Below, in pieces: positions 1 through 11,841 of a stretch of DNA of 64,000 bases. How positions within the stretch are numbered: position 1 is the first letter of the stretch; the number at the start of each line of letters is the position of its first letter. The position numbers were made by a program, and so were the translations under genes. The stretch covers positions 172,478,501 through 172,542,500 of the forward strand of contig NC_060208.1 in assembly GCF_021130785.1 (NCBI RefSeq), read 5' to 3'. Below the pieces are notes generated by a model. That model had not been told where the DNA came from. It searched no databases and saw only the letters and a list, made by a program, of their open reading frames with translations. This DNA is from Homalodisca vitripennis (Eukaryota > Arthropoda > Insecta > Hemiptera > Cicadellidae).

Positions 1-797
1 AGTGTGGAGATGCCAACCTTGTGCTTCAGAACGGCGAAAGAGTATGAGGTTCGAGTCTCAAGCAACGGAGGGGAAACTCACCATAGAAGACGTTATGAAG
101 AAGATTATTGAAGTGGCAGAAAGCCAAAAAGAAATGGAGAAAAACTTCAATAAGTCGTATGAAACACTCTACAGTAAAATCGACGAGAGTACCGAAGCCG
201 TCAAGATACAAACTGAGGAAGTGGAAAAATGCCTCGCAATAGTTGATGGCCTAGTAAATGAGAATAAAATACTCAGGGAGAAAATCAGTTCTCTGGAAGC
301 ACGCATCGAGGAGCAGGAGCAGTATTCAAGAAGGAACACTGTTGAAATCCATGGTATCCCACAGGAAAAAAATGAAGACGTGGTGTCTGTCGTAAAGGAG
401 GTGGGAAAAAGCGTTGGACTTCAATATATCCAATACAATGATTGATGCCTGCCATCGTCTGGGAAAAAGATCTGAGCCCAACAGTCCTCCGCCTGGAATA
501 GTGCTGAAGTTTGTAAGCCGACTAGATAAAGAAGAGCTGCTAAGAAAAAGACGTGTCAAAAGTAACTTCTCGACGCGGCACATGAACCTGGAAATGGACA
601 AGCCGGTCTATATCAACGAGTCCCTGACACCGATGAAGAGGAAGCTCATGGCAGAGGCACGGAAGTTTAAGCGTGAGAACAATTATCAGTTCGTTTGGGT
701 GCGGGATGGAAGGATCTTTTTACGAAAAGAGGAGACTTCTAAAGTTATTCATGTAACTTGCCAGGCTGACCTGCCAAAGGTAAATGTAAATAAATAG
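1..797 (+). pseudogene. Non-LTR ORF1 (nucleic-acid-binding, coiled-coil), partial and frameshifted
   Basis: The first residues (WRCQPC) look like the end of a PHD-type zinc finger, so the true start is upstream of the window. A long charged heptad-rich stretch, probably a coiled coil, follows from about 60 to 330. The conserved segment EQYSRRNTVEIHGIP then leads into the RNA-recognition-like C-terminal half (DACHRLGKR and later residues). The reading frame changes near 405-415, where GLQYIQ in one frame becomes GLDFNISNT in the next. This single-base indel separates 2-445 from the downstream frame that ends at 797. ORF1 proteins of this type bind element RNA in the ribonucleoprotein. The stop lies 172 bp before the ORF2 start. 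Confidence 0.85.
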
Positions 798-969
798 CTT
801 ATGTATGAAGGTTAAACTCAGTACCAGTATCTATTTCTTTTGTATGTTAATACATTAAGTGTTATTTTTTTTATTTTATTATTATATTATGTAGGTCAAC
901 TTTGAATAAAAAGTATACTAGTTATTTTGTATTCAGTATTAAGTAAATATAAATATAAAATCTTTAATT

Positions 970-3849
970 ATGACTAATCAACATTCTGTAAAAATAATCC
1001 ATCAAAACATAAGAAGCCTTCGTAAAAACTTTGATCTTTTTATACTTGAAATTGAACAGAGAAATACTTTTCCCGATATAATTATTTTATCTGAAATATG
1101 GATCAACAGTAATGAAATAAATTTTTATGAAATACCAAATTATGTTTTATATTCAAACTGTAATGATACCTACAGAGCTGGTGGCGTTATCATTTATGTT
1201 AAAAATTCAATAACTGTTATAAATTCAACAATAGTAGAAATGCAAACAGCTGACGCATTAAAAATATCATTAAAATTATGTAACTTTGACCTTTGTATTT
1301 TGGCTCTATATAGATTATATTCATATACAATAGATTCGTTTATTAAAGAGTTTACTAATATTTTAGATGGTTTTAAGAAGGAAAAAAGTTTTTTAGTTGT
1401 AGGCGACATTAACATAAATATTTTGGAAAATCATTATCTTGTAGATAATTATCAAAGGTTAATGGCAGTAAATGGTTTAGAAAGTCTTGTTAATGAACCT
1501 ACAAGAATTACAGTAGATTCAGCAACATGTATTGATCATGTCTATGCGCGTTTATATGATAAGCGCTCGGTAACAATCGATGTCACAACAATACACGCTG
1601 GTATCACAGACCACTCTCTGGTATGCATTGCTCTTGGTGGGGTGGCGGAGGGGGAGACCCGGCCCCCTCCTCCGCCCCACCGGGACGGCCAGCGTATCAA
1701 TTATGTGAATCTAAAGCAGCTGTTAGCCGCTGAGGATTGGTCTTGTGTTTACAATAAACTTGATCCGTCGTCAGCTTTTGATTCGTTTATTAAAACATTT
1801 AAAAATTGTATAAGTTGTAGCAGAGAATCAATATTACAAAAAAATAAATTCAAGAAACTAAAACCTTGGATTAATGATACAATCTGTTACAAGATTAAAA
1901 AAAGAAATTCATTATTCAAATTAGTCAAAAATCATCCTCAAAACATTCAATTGAAAAATCATTATATACGTTTTAGAAATAAGCTATTAGAGGAAATTAG
2001 GATATTGAAAAATGATTATTATAAAAATAAATTAGAAAGGTGTGAAGGCAATACTAAAAACACTTGGAAAGTTTTGAATGACATTACAAACCAAAGAACA
2101 AAAAATAGCAAAACCATAGTCTTAGATGTAAATGGCAAACTTGAATATGATTCAGAGTATGTAGCAAATGAATTTAATCAGTATTTTCTTAATGTAGTAA
2201 GTGGATTAAAATTGTCCGATAATGTTCCATCTGATTTTTCTAAATTAAACATAAGAAATTACTTTATAGATAAACACCAACAAAGAACTATATTTTTAGA
2301 AACTGTATATGAGGAAGAAATCCTTGGTATAATTAATTTATTGAAAAATAATACTTCTCCAGGTATAGATGAAATTAGTTCATACACTATAAAAACTGTC
2401 GCACCAGAAATAGTCACTATTCTCTCATATTTGATCAATTGTAGTTTTCAAAAAGGAATTTTTCCAACACAATTAAAAACAGCCGTTGTAATTCCTATAT
2501 ATAAAGGTGGACTAAGCAGTACGTGTAATAGCTATCGCCCAATCTCATTGCTTTCTTGTTTCTCAAAAATCTATGAAAAACTCATGAAAAAGAAAATTGT
2601 TAATTTTTTAAATAAGACCGATTTTTTTAGTAAAAATCAATTTGGCTTCAGAGAAAATATGAATACCGAAAGCGCTCTATTTAATTTTACCAAAAATGTA
2701 TACAATGGCCTAAATTCAAGTAAATGTATAAGTGGTTTATTCTTAGATATAAAAAAAGCATTCGACACTGTAGATCATACAATTTTATTAAAAAAACTTT
2801 ATAGGTGTGGTATTCGAGGAATAGCTTATTCTTGGTTTGAAAGTTATTTACGGGATAGGTATCAGTGTGTCAGAATGCACTCCACATATAGTGAAATGGG
2901 TAAAATCTTATATGGCGTGCCCCAAGGGTCAGTATTGGGAGCAATCCTTTTCATTATATATATAAATGATCTATGCGATGCCAGATTTCAAGGAACACTA
3001 ACATCATTTGCTGATGATACAGCCCTTAGCTATGTCAAAGATAGCTGGACTGATATCCACGTTGCTATGAGCAAAGATCTAGAAATAATTCAGTGGTGGT
3101 TCACAATGAACCATATGCTTTTAAGTACGGAAAAAACAAAATATGTCAATTTCAGTCTCAGAAAAAATGACATTATATTTGAACCTGTTTTCTATAGATG
3201 TGCTGACTGTATTTTGAAATCAAGCCAAATCAATAATTGCTTAACAATGGATTGTTCAACGATACAAAAATCGGATATTATAAAATATTTGGGAATTCAT
3301 ATGGATAGTGAATTTAATTGGAAAATTCACATATCGAAAATTACAAAAAAACTCAATAATATTATAAGAATTTTTTATTTTTTAAGAAACATTTGCAATT
3401 TAAAAATACTTAGAATGTTATATTTTGCGCTTGTACAAAGTCGAATTGAATACGGCATATTTCTTTGGGGAAGTGCGTATGATTCAAATTTAAACTCATT
3501 ACTTATGCAGCAAAAGCACTTTGTCAGATTAATAACCCACAGTCATATATTTGAACACTCACGACCATTATTTAATCAGCTTAGGATTTTCCCTATCAAG
3601 ATGTTATTTATATATAAAGTATTAAAACAATACTATGATTTGATAAATACTACCAACTTAGAAGCAAATGAATACAGCTTAAAACTAAGAAATTCAGGAA
3701 ATATAAGAGTTCCAAAACCAAACAATACTTTTTTTACTAAATCATTCATTTTTATGTCACCGTGGATTTTTAATAAATTACCTAACAATATAAAAAACTC
3801 AAATAACAAATTAGTATTTTTAAAAAAAATTGGGAAGGTGGTTGTTTGA
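970..3849 (+). CDS. Non-LTR ORF2: endonuclease plus reverse transcriptase, intact
   Basis: This 959-residue frame is uninterrupted and starts at the first ATG after the ORF1 stop. The N-terminal endonuclease/exonuclease/phosphatase fold is recognisable from HQNIRSL (residues 11-17), the glutamate in LSEIWI, GGVIIYV, VVGDINI and ITDHSLV. The central reverse transcriptase has motif A in FLDIKKAFDTVDH (Asp), motif B in YGVPQGSVLGA and motif C in FADDTALSY (two Asp). A long C-terminal region with KYLGIHMD and EYGIFLWGS follows, as in CR1/Jockey ORF2. The enzyme nicks target DNA and primes reverse transcription there. All catalytic residues I can identify are present, so this is the best candidate for a functional protein in the window. 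A GC-rich patch between the two domains is listed separately. Confidence 0.96.
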   Translation: MTNQHSVKIIHQNIRSLRKNFDLFILEIEQRNTFPDIIILSEIWINSNEINFYEIPNYVLYSNCNDTYRAGGVIIYVKNSITVINSTIVEMQTADALKISLKLCNFDLCILALYRLYSYTIDSFIKEFTNILDGFKKEKSFLVVGDININILENHYLVDNYQRLMAVNGLESLVNEPTRITVDSATCIDHVYARLYDKRSVTIDVTTIHAGITDHSLVCIALGGVAEGETRPPPPPHRDGQRINYVNLKQLLAAEDWSCVYNKLDPSSAFDSFIKTFKNCISCSRESILQKNKFKKLKPWINDTICYKIKKRNSLFKLVKNHPQNIQLKNHYIRFRNKLLEEIRILKNDYYKNKLERCEGNTKNTWKVLNDITNQRTKNSKTIVLDVNGKLEYDSEYVANEFNQYFLNVVSGLKLSDNVPSDFSKLNIRNYFIDKHQQRTIFLETVYEEEILGIINLLKNNTSPGIDEISSYTIKTVAPEIVTILSYLINCSFQKGIFPTQLKTAVVIPIYKGGLSSTCNSYRPISLLSCFSKIYEKLMKKKIVNFLNKTDFFSKNQFGFRENMNTESALFNFTKNVYNGLNSSKCISGLFLDIKKAFDTVDHTILLKKLYRCGIRGIAYSWFESYLRDRYQCVRMHSTYSEMGKILYGVPQGSVLGAILFIIYINDLCDARFQGTLTSFADDTALSYVKDSWTDIHVAMSKDLEIIQWWFTMNHMLLSTEKTKYVNFSLRKNDIIFEPVFYRCADCILKSSQINNCLTMDCSTIQKSDIIKYLGIHMDSEFNWKIHISKITKKLNNIIRIFYFLRNICNLKILRMLYFALVQSRIEYGIFLWGSAYDSNLNSLLMQQKHFVRLITHSHIFEHSRPLFNQLRIFPIKMLFIYKVLKQYYDLINTTNLEANEYSLKLRNSGNIRVPKPNNTFFTKSFIFMSPWIFNKLPNNIKNSNNKLVFLKKIGKVVV
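1636..1681. repeat. GC-rich inverted repeat inside ORF2
   Basis: A stretch from GGTGGGG to CCCCACC can fold on itself: GGTGGGGTGGCGGAGGGGG pairs with CCCCCTCCTCCGCCCCACC around a short ACCCGG loop, with one or two bulges. It encodes a Gly/Pro-rich linker between endonuclease and reverse transcriptase. The surrounding ORF is strongly AT-rich, so the patch stands out in composition and codon use. Confidence 0.85.
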
Positions 3850-4390
3850 ACTAGAGGATATAAATTCAATTTTATATATTCAGACATAGTAACTGGTTTT
3901 TTACCTCACGGCCCATATTTATATATATTTTCAAATAATTTGAAAAATCTAATCTAACTCAAACAAGCAGGTTGATTATAACTATTATTATATTATGTTT
4001 TGATTAAATAATATATTAATTTATATCCTCAAGAGAGATCTAAATTGTTAAATTAAGTTGTTTGCTGATGTTTTTTTTATGTGTTAAAATATAATAAGGA
4101 ACCTCCAAACAGGCTTAGCCTTGGAGGCCCTATATTTTCTCATTTATTGTATAGTATAGGCCTAAGCGCATTTAGATGTAGGTTATATTTTAACTATAAA
4201 TTTAGTTTATTGGTATTTTGAAGAAGTAATTTTTTATTTCCAGTCTTTTGTAATGGTGCAGTCAGACCTGGCAAGATTTAGGAAATTATAACCCCATTAT
4301 ATTAATTTACCGTTACGTACTGATGTATGTATGTAGCCTGTAAGAAAATGAGAAAATAAATCATTCTTTATTCTTTATTCTTTATTCTTT

Positions 4391-4860
4391 ATTTATATAA
4401 TACAAATTATTTATATTCATGATTATCGAATCCTTGATATCCAAGGATTAAGTCTAAAATTACTGAAACCAAAATGTCGAATAAAATTTCATTATAGGTA
4501 TTTCAAATTAATTACATTATAGTTCAGCTATTTTTATATCTTGAACAGTAATAATTTTAATGATGAACAAAGAACTATATTTATAAAATGTAACAAACCA
4601 AAAAGTATAACATTTAGTTACTTTTTACTATGTTGAAGGATAAACATGGCCAACACTTTATGACTCAAATAACATTTGTAGACTACATTACCATTTTATT
4701 TGTGGCCATAAATCAAATACCATACACATGATTTTACTTTGTTTTAATTAGTTTGAAACAATAATGTAGAACGGTAGAGGCTTTAATGATTGTATTTTAG
4801 TGAAGCTATATTTTTATATGTAAAAGAAAAATAGGTATTAACAATTTTTAAAAAATAATA
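4391..4860. other. AT-rich spacer, nothing recognised
   Basis: No convincing coding frame, RNA gene or repeat is visible between the retrotransposon tail and the next inverted-repeat element. Confidence 0.6.
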
Positions 4861-5602
4861 CGGTACTTTGGGATTATACCGACCACACCCAGACATGAAT
4901 CGTTATTTCACATTTCGTTTCTACTGATTACTAGATTAGCGTAGAACAATATTTCGTCAATATAAAACAGGAATTGTCTTATCGCAAACCCCTCCCCATC
5001 CTCAGACAGAGGTCAAAGTCGAGCGTCTAGTAGATAACGTGATTGCAGTCTCGCCGCCCGTTCAGCTGGTGCATCGCTTTGTTGTACTTCCGTGTTTTAC
5101 CTCTACATTTCTCCAAACACAAAAATTCAACAAAAACAATCATTTACCAAACTAAACTCTTTATTAAAAAAACACTAAAAACTTGTTTTTATTCTTGATC
5201 ACATTCCGCCACCCAAAATGCGAGTGCCTCCGGCCATCAGCGCGGGCATTGACAGCACCTTCGGTGCTGCCCCGCGCTGATGTCGACGAAAGAAAAACAT
5301 CCCTCGAGATAGTACCTATCAGTAAAATATCAAATTCTAGAGGGGCTAATCAGAAATATAAATTGAATTGTAATGGAAAGGCAATTATGTACCGTGCAAA
5401 TCACGTGATGCCGCGCGGCCTGCCGTAATCAGGATTCTCGAGAAAGATAAGATAACAGCGATCACAATACCTGGAAATGCTTGTAAGTTTGTAATTTTGT
5501 AATTGAAGAGTTGTTTTTACGTTCTATCATGTTTGTTTCTATAAATTTCTATTTTTGTGTTCTTCATACTAGTGTGGTCGGTATAATCCCACTCAAGTAC
5601 CG
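4861..5602. mobile_element. TIR DNA transposon, non-autonomous, 742 bp
   Basis: The left end (4861-4888) begins CGGTACTT and contains GGGATTATACCGACCACAC. The right end (5572-5602) is its reverse complement with a three-base length difference, so these are terminal inverted repeats of about 28-31 bp. Flanking bases are TA on the left and AA on the right, so a target duplication is not clear. The interior holds a transposase-like coding fragment (5222-5396) and a GC hairpin. The superfamily is unassigned. Confidence 0.75.
5222..5396 (+). pseudogene. Coding-like fragment shared with 11911-12073, possibly CENP-B/Tigger-type transposase C-terminus
   Basis: The open frame reads ECLRPSARAL, then a variable stretch, then ERKTSLEIVPISKISNSRGA and KYKLN.NGKAIMYR. 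The same residues are kept, with few substitutions, in the reverse-oriented block at 11911-12073, although the two DNA copies differ by indels in the variable part. The pattern E-[IV]-x-P-[IL]-x-K followed by GKA.I resembles the tail of DDE_1 (Jerky/Tigger/pogo) transposases. That identification is inference and weak. The variable part of this copy contains a GC hairpin (catcagcgcggg against ccccgcgctgatg). Confidence 0.45.
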
Positions 5603-5684
5603 AATTTTCTCCCTTTTAAGTAAAATAATTTACTTTAGTTTTATAGCCTAGGCCTCTACACACGTTTATTTCATTATATTGCTA

Positions 5685-6260
5685 GGGTATGGTACAATAA
5701 GCGGACGCGGTTTTTTATATTGAAATTGGCAAACGATACAGTATTAATTAATCATAACCATCGATATAATCAATCGATACTAATTAATCATTTTGAACAA
5801 TTAACTTAAATAATCTATATCAACAGCTGTAAACACTTTCAAATAATACGCGTAAGGTAATATTTCAATTTTACATAAGTAACATTTGATTATAAAAAAT
5901 GGCAGTCAATTTTAGAAAACTACACAACATTGTTTTGAAAGATGATAAGACATGTTTTTCGTGGCTTCAACATGTTGGACTTGTACCGAAAAACCCATTG
6001 TGTGAAATTTGTGGAAAATAAACAACTGTAACTTTGAGAGGAGCAAATACGGTTGTCTTCAGTCTTCCTAATTTTGGTTATAATAATGTTTCATCACTGT
6101 AAATATTAAATTCATACTTTAATTTAAAACATATGATTGTTATTGAGGACTATAGATACTTTTATATCGATTGATAGTCTAGGATTTGAGGTGCGAATAT
6201 AGTTATTGATGATTACATTCTTCAATATGAAAAACCGGGTCCGCTTATCTTACCCTACCC
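5685..6260 (+). mobile_element. Merlin-superfamily MITE, copy 1, with perfect 9-bp TSD
   Basis: The ends are inverted repeats starting GGGTA and containing ATAAGCGGAC followed by CGGTTTTT. The element is flanked by ATATTGCTA at 5676-5684 and again at 6261-6269, a perfect 9-bp target duplication. Merlin elements make 8-9 bp duplications, and the interior carries a fragment of a Merlin-like transposase, so superfamily assignment rests on two independent signs. A second copy lies in the opposite orientation at 12451-13033. Confidence 0.88.
5899..6102 (+). pseudogene. Merlin transposase N-terminal remnant
   Basis: From the ATG at 5899 the frame gives 40 residues containing FSWLQHVGLVPKNPLCEICG. 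This is the helix plus Cys-x2-Cys zinc knuckle typical of the N-terminus of IS1595/ISXO2-type (Merlin) transposases. A TAA at 6019-6021 interrupts it, after which the same frame continues TTVTLRGANTVVF to a second stop at 6102. In the sister copy the interrupting codon is GAA, so the stop is a secondary mutation. The catalytic DDE domain is absent, so the element must have depended on a partner. Confidence 0.75.
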
Positions 6261-6269
6261 ATATTGCTA

Positions 6270-8560
6270 TACTATTAACATCTTAAACACTCTTCATTAA
6301 AAAATCAACATATAAACAAAAAACGCAAAGCAGAGCTTGTAAAAGGTCTTGTTAATTGAAATATATATTTTTTTCTTAGCTTTAAATATTAATTCAAAGA
6401 TGAAGAGAAATATCATCAAGTGTCCTAACCTTAATCAGTACTAAACTTTAATTGTCATGCAACACATTTTTAATTCTAGTATTACTACTGAAATAATAAA
6501 CCACTAACTTATTTACCTTTGTCTCAAATTGTTATATTAAAAATTTCAGTCACGAACACTAAACAACCGGTCAGAAGGCGTCAATAACAATTCACTACAC
6601 AGACATAGAACTAAATAATAATGTTACTCTCAATAAACAAAACGTGAAAAAAAGAAGTGAGAGATGATATTAACGTTCACAAGACAGACTAGAGACCTAT
6701 TGTTCCATACAGCCTCGTTGTGAACTGATTTGATGTTGGTCGCACCAAAACTCACACATCTAATTCGGAAACACTAACCTCTTATTTATTGATAGACATT
6801 GAGTACTCATTTAAAAAATAAATAACAGGCAGTGTATAACAATTAGAAGAAAACTATTAATAAGGATAGAAAATAACGAAAATAAGTCAATGTAATAGCA
6901 ATAGGAAGGCATAGATAATATTCGAAAATAACGGGAATAGGCTCCAGATTAGTAACTAAACACACCATTGAGCGTATACATGAATGTAAATGAGTATATT
7001 GGATCGTATAAATCGTGTATAAGATTAGTTAGTGCTACCTTTAAACTTAGTGTTGGCAAATACTGCCAGCTTTACACGAAAAACCTACCTCAAGATAGTA
7101 TCCATCTCTTTTTACTCTATGGCATAGAGACATATGTTTGTTTGTTACGTCTGATCAACCAAAATTTTACGAATAGGCCGAGCATATAGCTAGCACGGCA
7201 AGAGGACGTTGTAATATACGAGCGGGGCTGTTTTCATTCTCAACTTCTATTTAAAGGAGCCTTTGGTAATTCCGTTTCTGTCCCCAACTTGACCTTATTC
7301 TAAATAATTGCCAAATTAATATAATCATAAATTTAGTAGTTTATGTCAAAACCCAAAACTTAAATTCAAAACATATCTAGGGAATTAATTTTATTTCTTA
7401 CTGAAATTAATACATCTTAAATAATTTTTAGCCAATTAAAAATAAATGTATGGTTGAGATTCGTCAGCAGTATATGCAAGAATTTAACTTGTATAACTGT
7501 ACCTAATCGGTCATGATATCCATCCAAAAAGACTGACTAGAGCCATCGCCTAGATAGTCTGCTGCAGGAACACTACCTCGACCAATTTTATTTTCAACTC
7601 TGAATAATTTTTGAATCTTTACCTACTCTACTTTCCTTTTTAAACCCTTGAAAATATCAAGTTTCTTTATAAATGAAATATTTGTATGGTTTTGCAGAAT
7701 ATTTTACAATTTTGTGTTCGAATCCGCATTTACTGTAAGTATTATCTGAGCATGTAAACTTGGTTGATTGGGTTTTTAAACCCTGAATTTGTTATTCACT
7801 TTCCCAATATTCACTACATGTGTCTGTCCTTCTTTTTCGCGACATCTCCTTTCCATTAATGTTCATAGTTGTAGAAAATCTTCTAATTTTAGTTTTGTGC
7901 AGTTGTCCTTTTAAACTTCTGTTCATCGTTGACGTATTTTTAATTCAAATTTTGGAAAATCAGTTTCTCTTGCAAATTTATCTCGAACTATTTTATTACA
8001 ATTACACACGCCATTAAAATACTATACTAGATTTTCCAAACGTATTACAACTTAATTGGAGAGACTTTCTTCATCCATCCTAATACCTGTACATATTTCA
8101 AATTCCAACCTTGTTTAAATATTTGTTAAGGTTTATACCTTGATCCCAAGCTTTCAATAAATTTATCTCTTTCTGTCATAGTAAACAATAGAAAAGATAG
8201 AGTGGAAATTATATGTTACATGTTAGTTCTAAAACTTGATTATCACACGCTCTAACATTTTAGTATCCTCCCTAACACATGGAAACGGGCTATTCACTTA
8301 TCACTGAGTTTTTAGATATTCTGTCAAAATGTCCATTTTTTAAATATTACTTCCATTAATTGCCATGCACAATATAAAAAGTAACAATAAGATTTGACAA
8401 CTTTGACAAATAATTTATTACTGACAAACACGTGGATTGCAATACATTGAATAAGAATGTAGGTGAATAATTGTGGCAATGTGAATAAATCGTTAACAGC
8501 AATGAAATCTGTAAATAACGTCAACAATGATTAATAGTGTTGATTTGTTGATCGCAGCTC
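6270..8560. other. AT-rich region without recognisable genes
   Basis: Only short frames without family resemblance occur. Near 7714 the string GTTCGAATCC looks like a tRNA box B, but no A box or cloverleaf surrounds it. I see no splice-compatible exon series. Confidence 0.5.
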
Positions 8561-10740
8561 TTAGACATTCAGAGTAAAATACCATCAGCCAATTAAGATA
8601 AGATACACTGATGAGCGCTCTTTTCGGTATAACATGGCCGGTTTAAACAAGTCTGGCACGGTCGCACCGGGCTTCAAGCACATGGGAGCTTCCACCTTAA
8701 AAGTTATTTAAATGTACTAGATATATTAAAAATTATTAATAAAGAGGGATTTTCTAAGCACACTGCTATTATAACAGCAATAAGTTTAGTGTGATAGTAT
8801 TGTTAGTTAGTATATTATCATACTACAATATAGAGTATTCTGTTGATATTTCTCCATTACAATGGAACACAACATTTTTTATATCTTAAAACCATTTATA
8901 AACATTCTTAGGAATTTTAGTATACAGTGTACAGCAATTTTACAATTTATATAATATAGAAACTTTAGATTTTATGTGTTTAACCAGTCAACAAACATGA
9001 CTTTTGTTTATGAATTATTGTTCTTAATTTAAATCGCAAATCATATTAAACATAGTTTTTTGATTTTATTTAATAGGTACAAACAAAAACTAAAATGTAA
9101 AATCTAGAAGCAAATTAGTTTTATAAGTTAACCGGGCCTGAAGCCTATTGCACTTTCAACTGCATTAAATAATAGAAATTTGTCCACATTTTATGTGTCT
9201 TACATAGGGCAATAAAATATTCTTTGGAGCTTCTACTACTTCTCGAGAATCCTCCTCTAAGCTTTCACTTTACACAACATTGAGAGTGTGTTTATTGTCC
9301 TTCTAGTTAATGGATTCATCATAACTTTGGCTATTCAATAACTCATCGATTGTCGTTTATCAAATACGAAAATAAATGATAAAATACTAGAATAAAAACT
9401 ACGATATAACATAACATACTTGGAAATTGTAAACGTATTAATAATATCATAATCCTACAAAAGGTTGAACAGCGAAAGAGTGATTCTTTCCGTAATTTTA
9501 AATAAAATCCATTAATTTTTTTTGAAATTTTAACTGCTGCTATAATAAATGTAATATAAACATAATAAAACATTTAGCTGTATCTAAAATGTATAATATA
9601 TTTCATATAGATATATTCTATAATCATGTTAGTTATACACATTATACAGTTTCTCTTTGTACACAAGATAGGATGAAATCTACTTTACAAACGGATCCGG
9701 ATGCCCTTTTTTTGGTTAGTGATAATAACAAAATGGTAGCAAGTTTAAATCGCTAGCCATAAAATCTAAAATTGATACACAATTGATCTACACAATTTTA
9801 CTCGATATAACGTTTACAGGTCGTAAAAAACAAAATAATTCTGCAAAAAATAAAAATATATTTCTATGTATTCATTACCTTTAGCTGCTGTGTTAAGAAT
9901 AGTGTATCCCTATTTTATACCCTCTGTTTCTGTTTTAGCAGAATAGAATATAACAACTGTTGACGTCATCCAACAATATAAAGGTATGACTTAGATGATT
10001 GGCTAGCCGGTCCCGCATAAGCCATTTTCCGTTATCACAAAGGATGCAGCTGTTTGGTGAGTCAGACGGAGAATGAGTCATCGTAAGAAAACAAACAGTG
10101 CCATTCTTTCTGTGCCATGGAGGTGGTGGTGGTATCAACAAACCGTGTTTGTGTACACTCTAGTCTGGATTTCGTTGGTAGGCCTACTTGGCTGTTCACT
10201 GGGTATCAAGGTTTGTTTATTGATAACTAGCCTATACTAGTAAAATGTTATATCTGAAACAGTTAATTGTTCAAATAAACATGAAATACTATTAATTTTT
10301 GTTTGAAAACTCTAATTTTCATATTAAAATTGAACTGTAAACGTGTTATTGGTACTTAAGATGTCTTTGATAAAAGTTGCAAGAATTCATGTTAGGTACC
10401 TGAATATTACATTTTTGTTCTGATAGCTTTGTTGGTATTAAATTGTCTGCAATGGAAAACCTGTTAGGCTTACTGCTTTGTTTTTCTAAATCCATACTTA
10501 TTACAGTATTACCATTGGGTAATTTTATACAGTTACTGGATAACTTAAATCTTTCTATTGTCTGTTATTTTACTTACACCTTTGGTTGACTTAGCTAAGT
10601 AAGAAGGTTGCTGATCTCAGTGGTTTATTGCTCTGTGACAACAACTTTTACCTCTGCTTTTTAGAAAATTGATAATATAGCTAAATAGGCTTCTAGTGAT
10701 CTATTTTTACTGGCTTTTTAGTAAGCAATGAATTTTAACA
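8561..10740. other. AT-rich region, nothing assignable
   Basis: A somewhat GC-richer patch at about 9990-10190 (including a GGTGGTGGTGG run near 10122) interrupts AT-rich sequence. It shows no credible coding signal on either strand. No transposon termini were recognised. Confidence 0.45.
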
Positions 10741-10968
10741 CCTGTACTATGACAGGCTTATGCTGACTTTAGGTCAGTGAGGATAGTAGTAGTGTGCATC
10801 GATTGCAGTCAATGTGTTCATCTATGTTACATCTCTAGCTATATTGTATGTTGTTAACAACTTCGCTGTAACACGAGTTATGTACCGACTTTAGGACTGT
10901 GGGGATACTAGCAGTGTGCATCCACTACAGTCAATGTGTTAAACTATGATACCTCTCTAGCTATATTA
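10741..10968 (+). repeat. Left half of a ~120-bp tandem array
   Basis: About two monomers share the landmarks CTATGACA..G, GACTTTAGG, AGTCAATGTGTT, CTCTAGCTATATT and TGTTGTTAACA. Successive CTCTAGCT landmarks fall at about 10831 and 10953, a period near 122 bp. The array stops inside a monomer and resumes in the correct phase at about 13187 after foreign sequence. Confidence 0.8.
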
Positions 10969-11705
10969 TGATATAGTGGTATTGTATGATAAGCGGATCT
11001 GGTTTTTATATTGTTTTTGTACAATCATCAATAATATTCATGTATCCAATACAAGTCTGTCAGTCATGTCAACATATATATCTAGTCATAATAACGTTAT
11101 GTTTGAAATTAAAATAGTTAATACAATACATATAGTAACAATCTCATTAAGACATTGCATTTGGTGCGGTCACCAGCGATCACCAAACATCACTAGTGTG
11201 GCGGTCACCGGTGACTGCACCGCATGCTCTTTGTTAACAATAAAGGAGCTAGGGTATATATAACGATTAAACAAACATTTAGAACTGGAAATAGGAAAGA
11301 CTCATAAATAATAACGAAATCATAACAAACTTTTATAAGAGAAAATATGAAATATGCGTAACTATTTATGTTTTCTCCTGGGTAGCAATGGGGGAAATTA
11401 TAAGATTAAGGGTCGAGGTGGGAAATCACGAATTTGACGTTATCAACGTATTCTGCTCATCCTCCTGAACAAAAAATAAACCATGTATTTAGGGAGTGCA
11501 AATGACAAATGACATGATTTTAGAGGGTATATATACATAAATATTTAAGTTTTTAATGTTTTAATGTTCTGTTGTGTGCTGTGTCTAGATATCTGTAAAT
11601 ATTATCTACGGCTGGGACTGATAGCGTATCTGTTATCTGAAAGCTCCGGGCAGAAGTCAGAGATAAGGTGTACTGTAGTTTGGATCGAGTGAGTGCGTGA
11701 CAATC

Positions 11706-11841
11706 ATGGATCAACCATCCACTAGTTCGACCAATCGTAGTGAATTGGTGTGTCAGAGTGTTTTGTCGGGCATGTTAGAGGTTACGTTTCTACTGAAACG
11801 AGATTATTTAGTTTCTGTACATTCTGTGGAACACACTAATG
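11706..11841 (+). other. Candidate first coding exon with GTAAGT donor
   Basis: An ATG at 11706 opens a 45-codon frame starting MDQPSTSSTNRSELVCQS and ends at G followed by GTAAGT (11842-11847), a consensus 5' splice site. The Ser/Thr-rich start is common in first exons of transposase genes. I see no matching acceptor or second exon nearby, and I do not recognise the protein. It lies in the composite insertion, so a transposon gene is more likely than a host gene. Confidence 0.3.

Larger units (their letters stand above)
1..4390 (+). mobile_element. Non-LTR retrotransposon, CR1/Jockey group, nearly full length
   Basis: The copy runs off the left window edge inside ORF1, continues through an intact ORF2 and ends in a 3' UTR (3850-4362) with AATAAA near 4355 and a tail of four ATTCTTT units (4363-4390). 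A two-ORF layout with an apurinic-type endonuclease joined to a reverse transcriptase, and a short tandem tail instead of poly(A), is typical of CR1/Jockey-group elements. The target-site duplication cannot be tested because the 5' end is outside the window. The clade is inferred from domain order and motif style, not from a tree. Confidence 0.93.

Noticed and set aside
7710..7730. tRNA gene suggested by GTTCGAATCC
   Set aside because: There is no A box, anticodon stem or acceptor stem in the correct positions.
10976..11263. 95-codon frame beginning MVLYDKRIWFLYCFCT
   Set aside because: It starts in a Merlin-like terminus and has no family resemblance. It is an open frame by chance inside the composite insertion.
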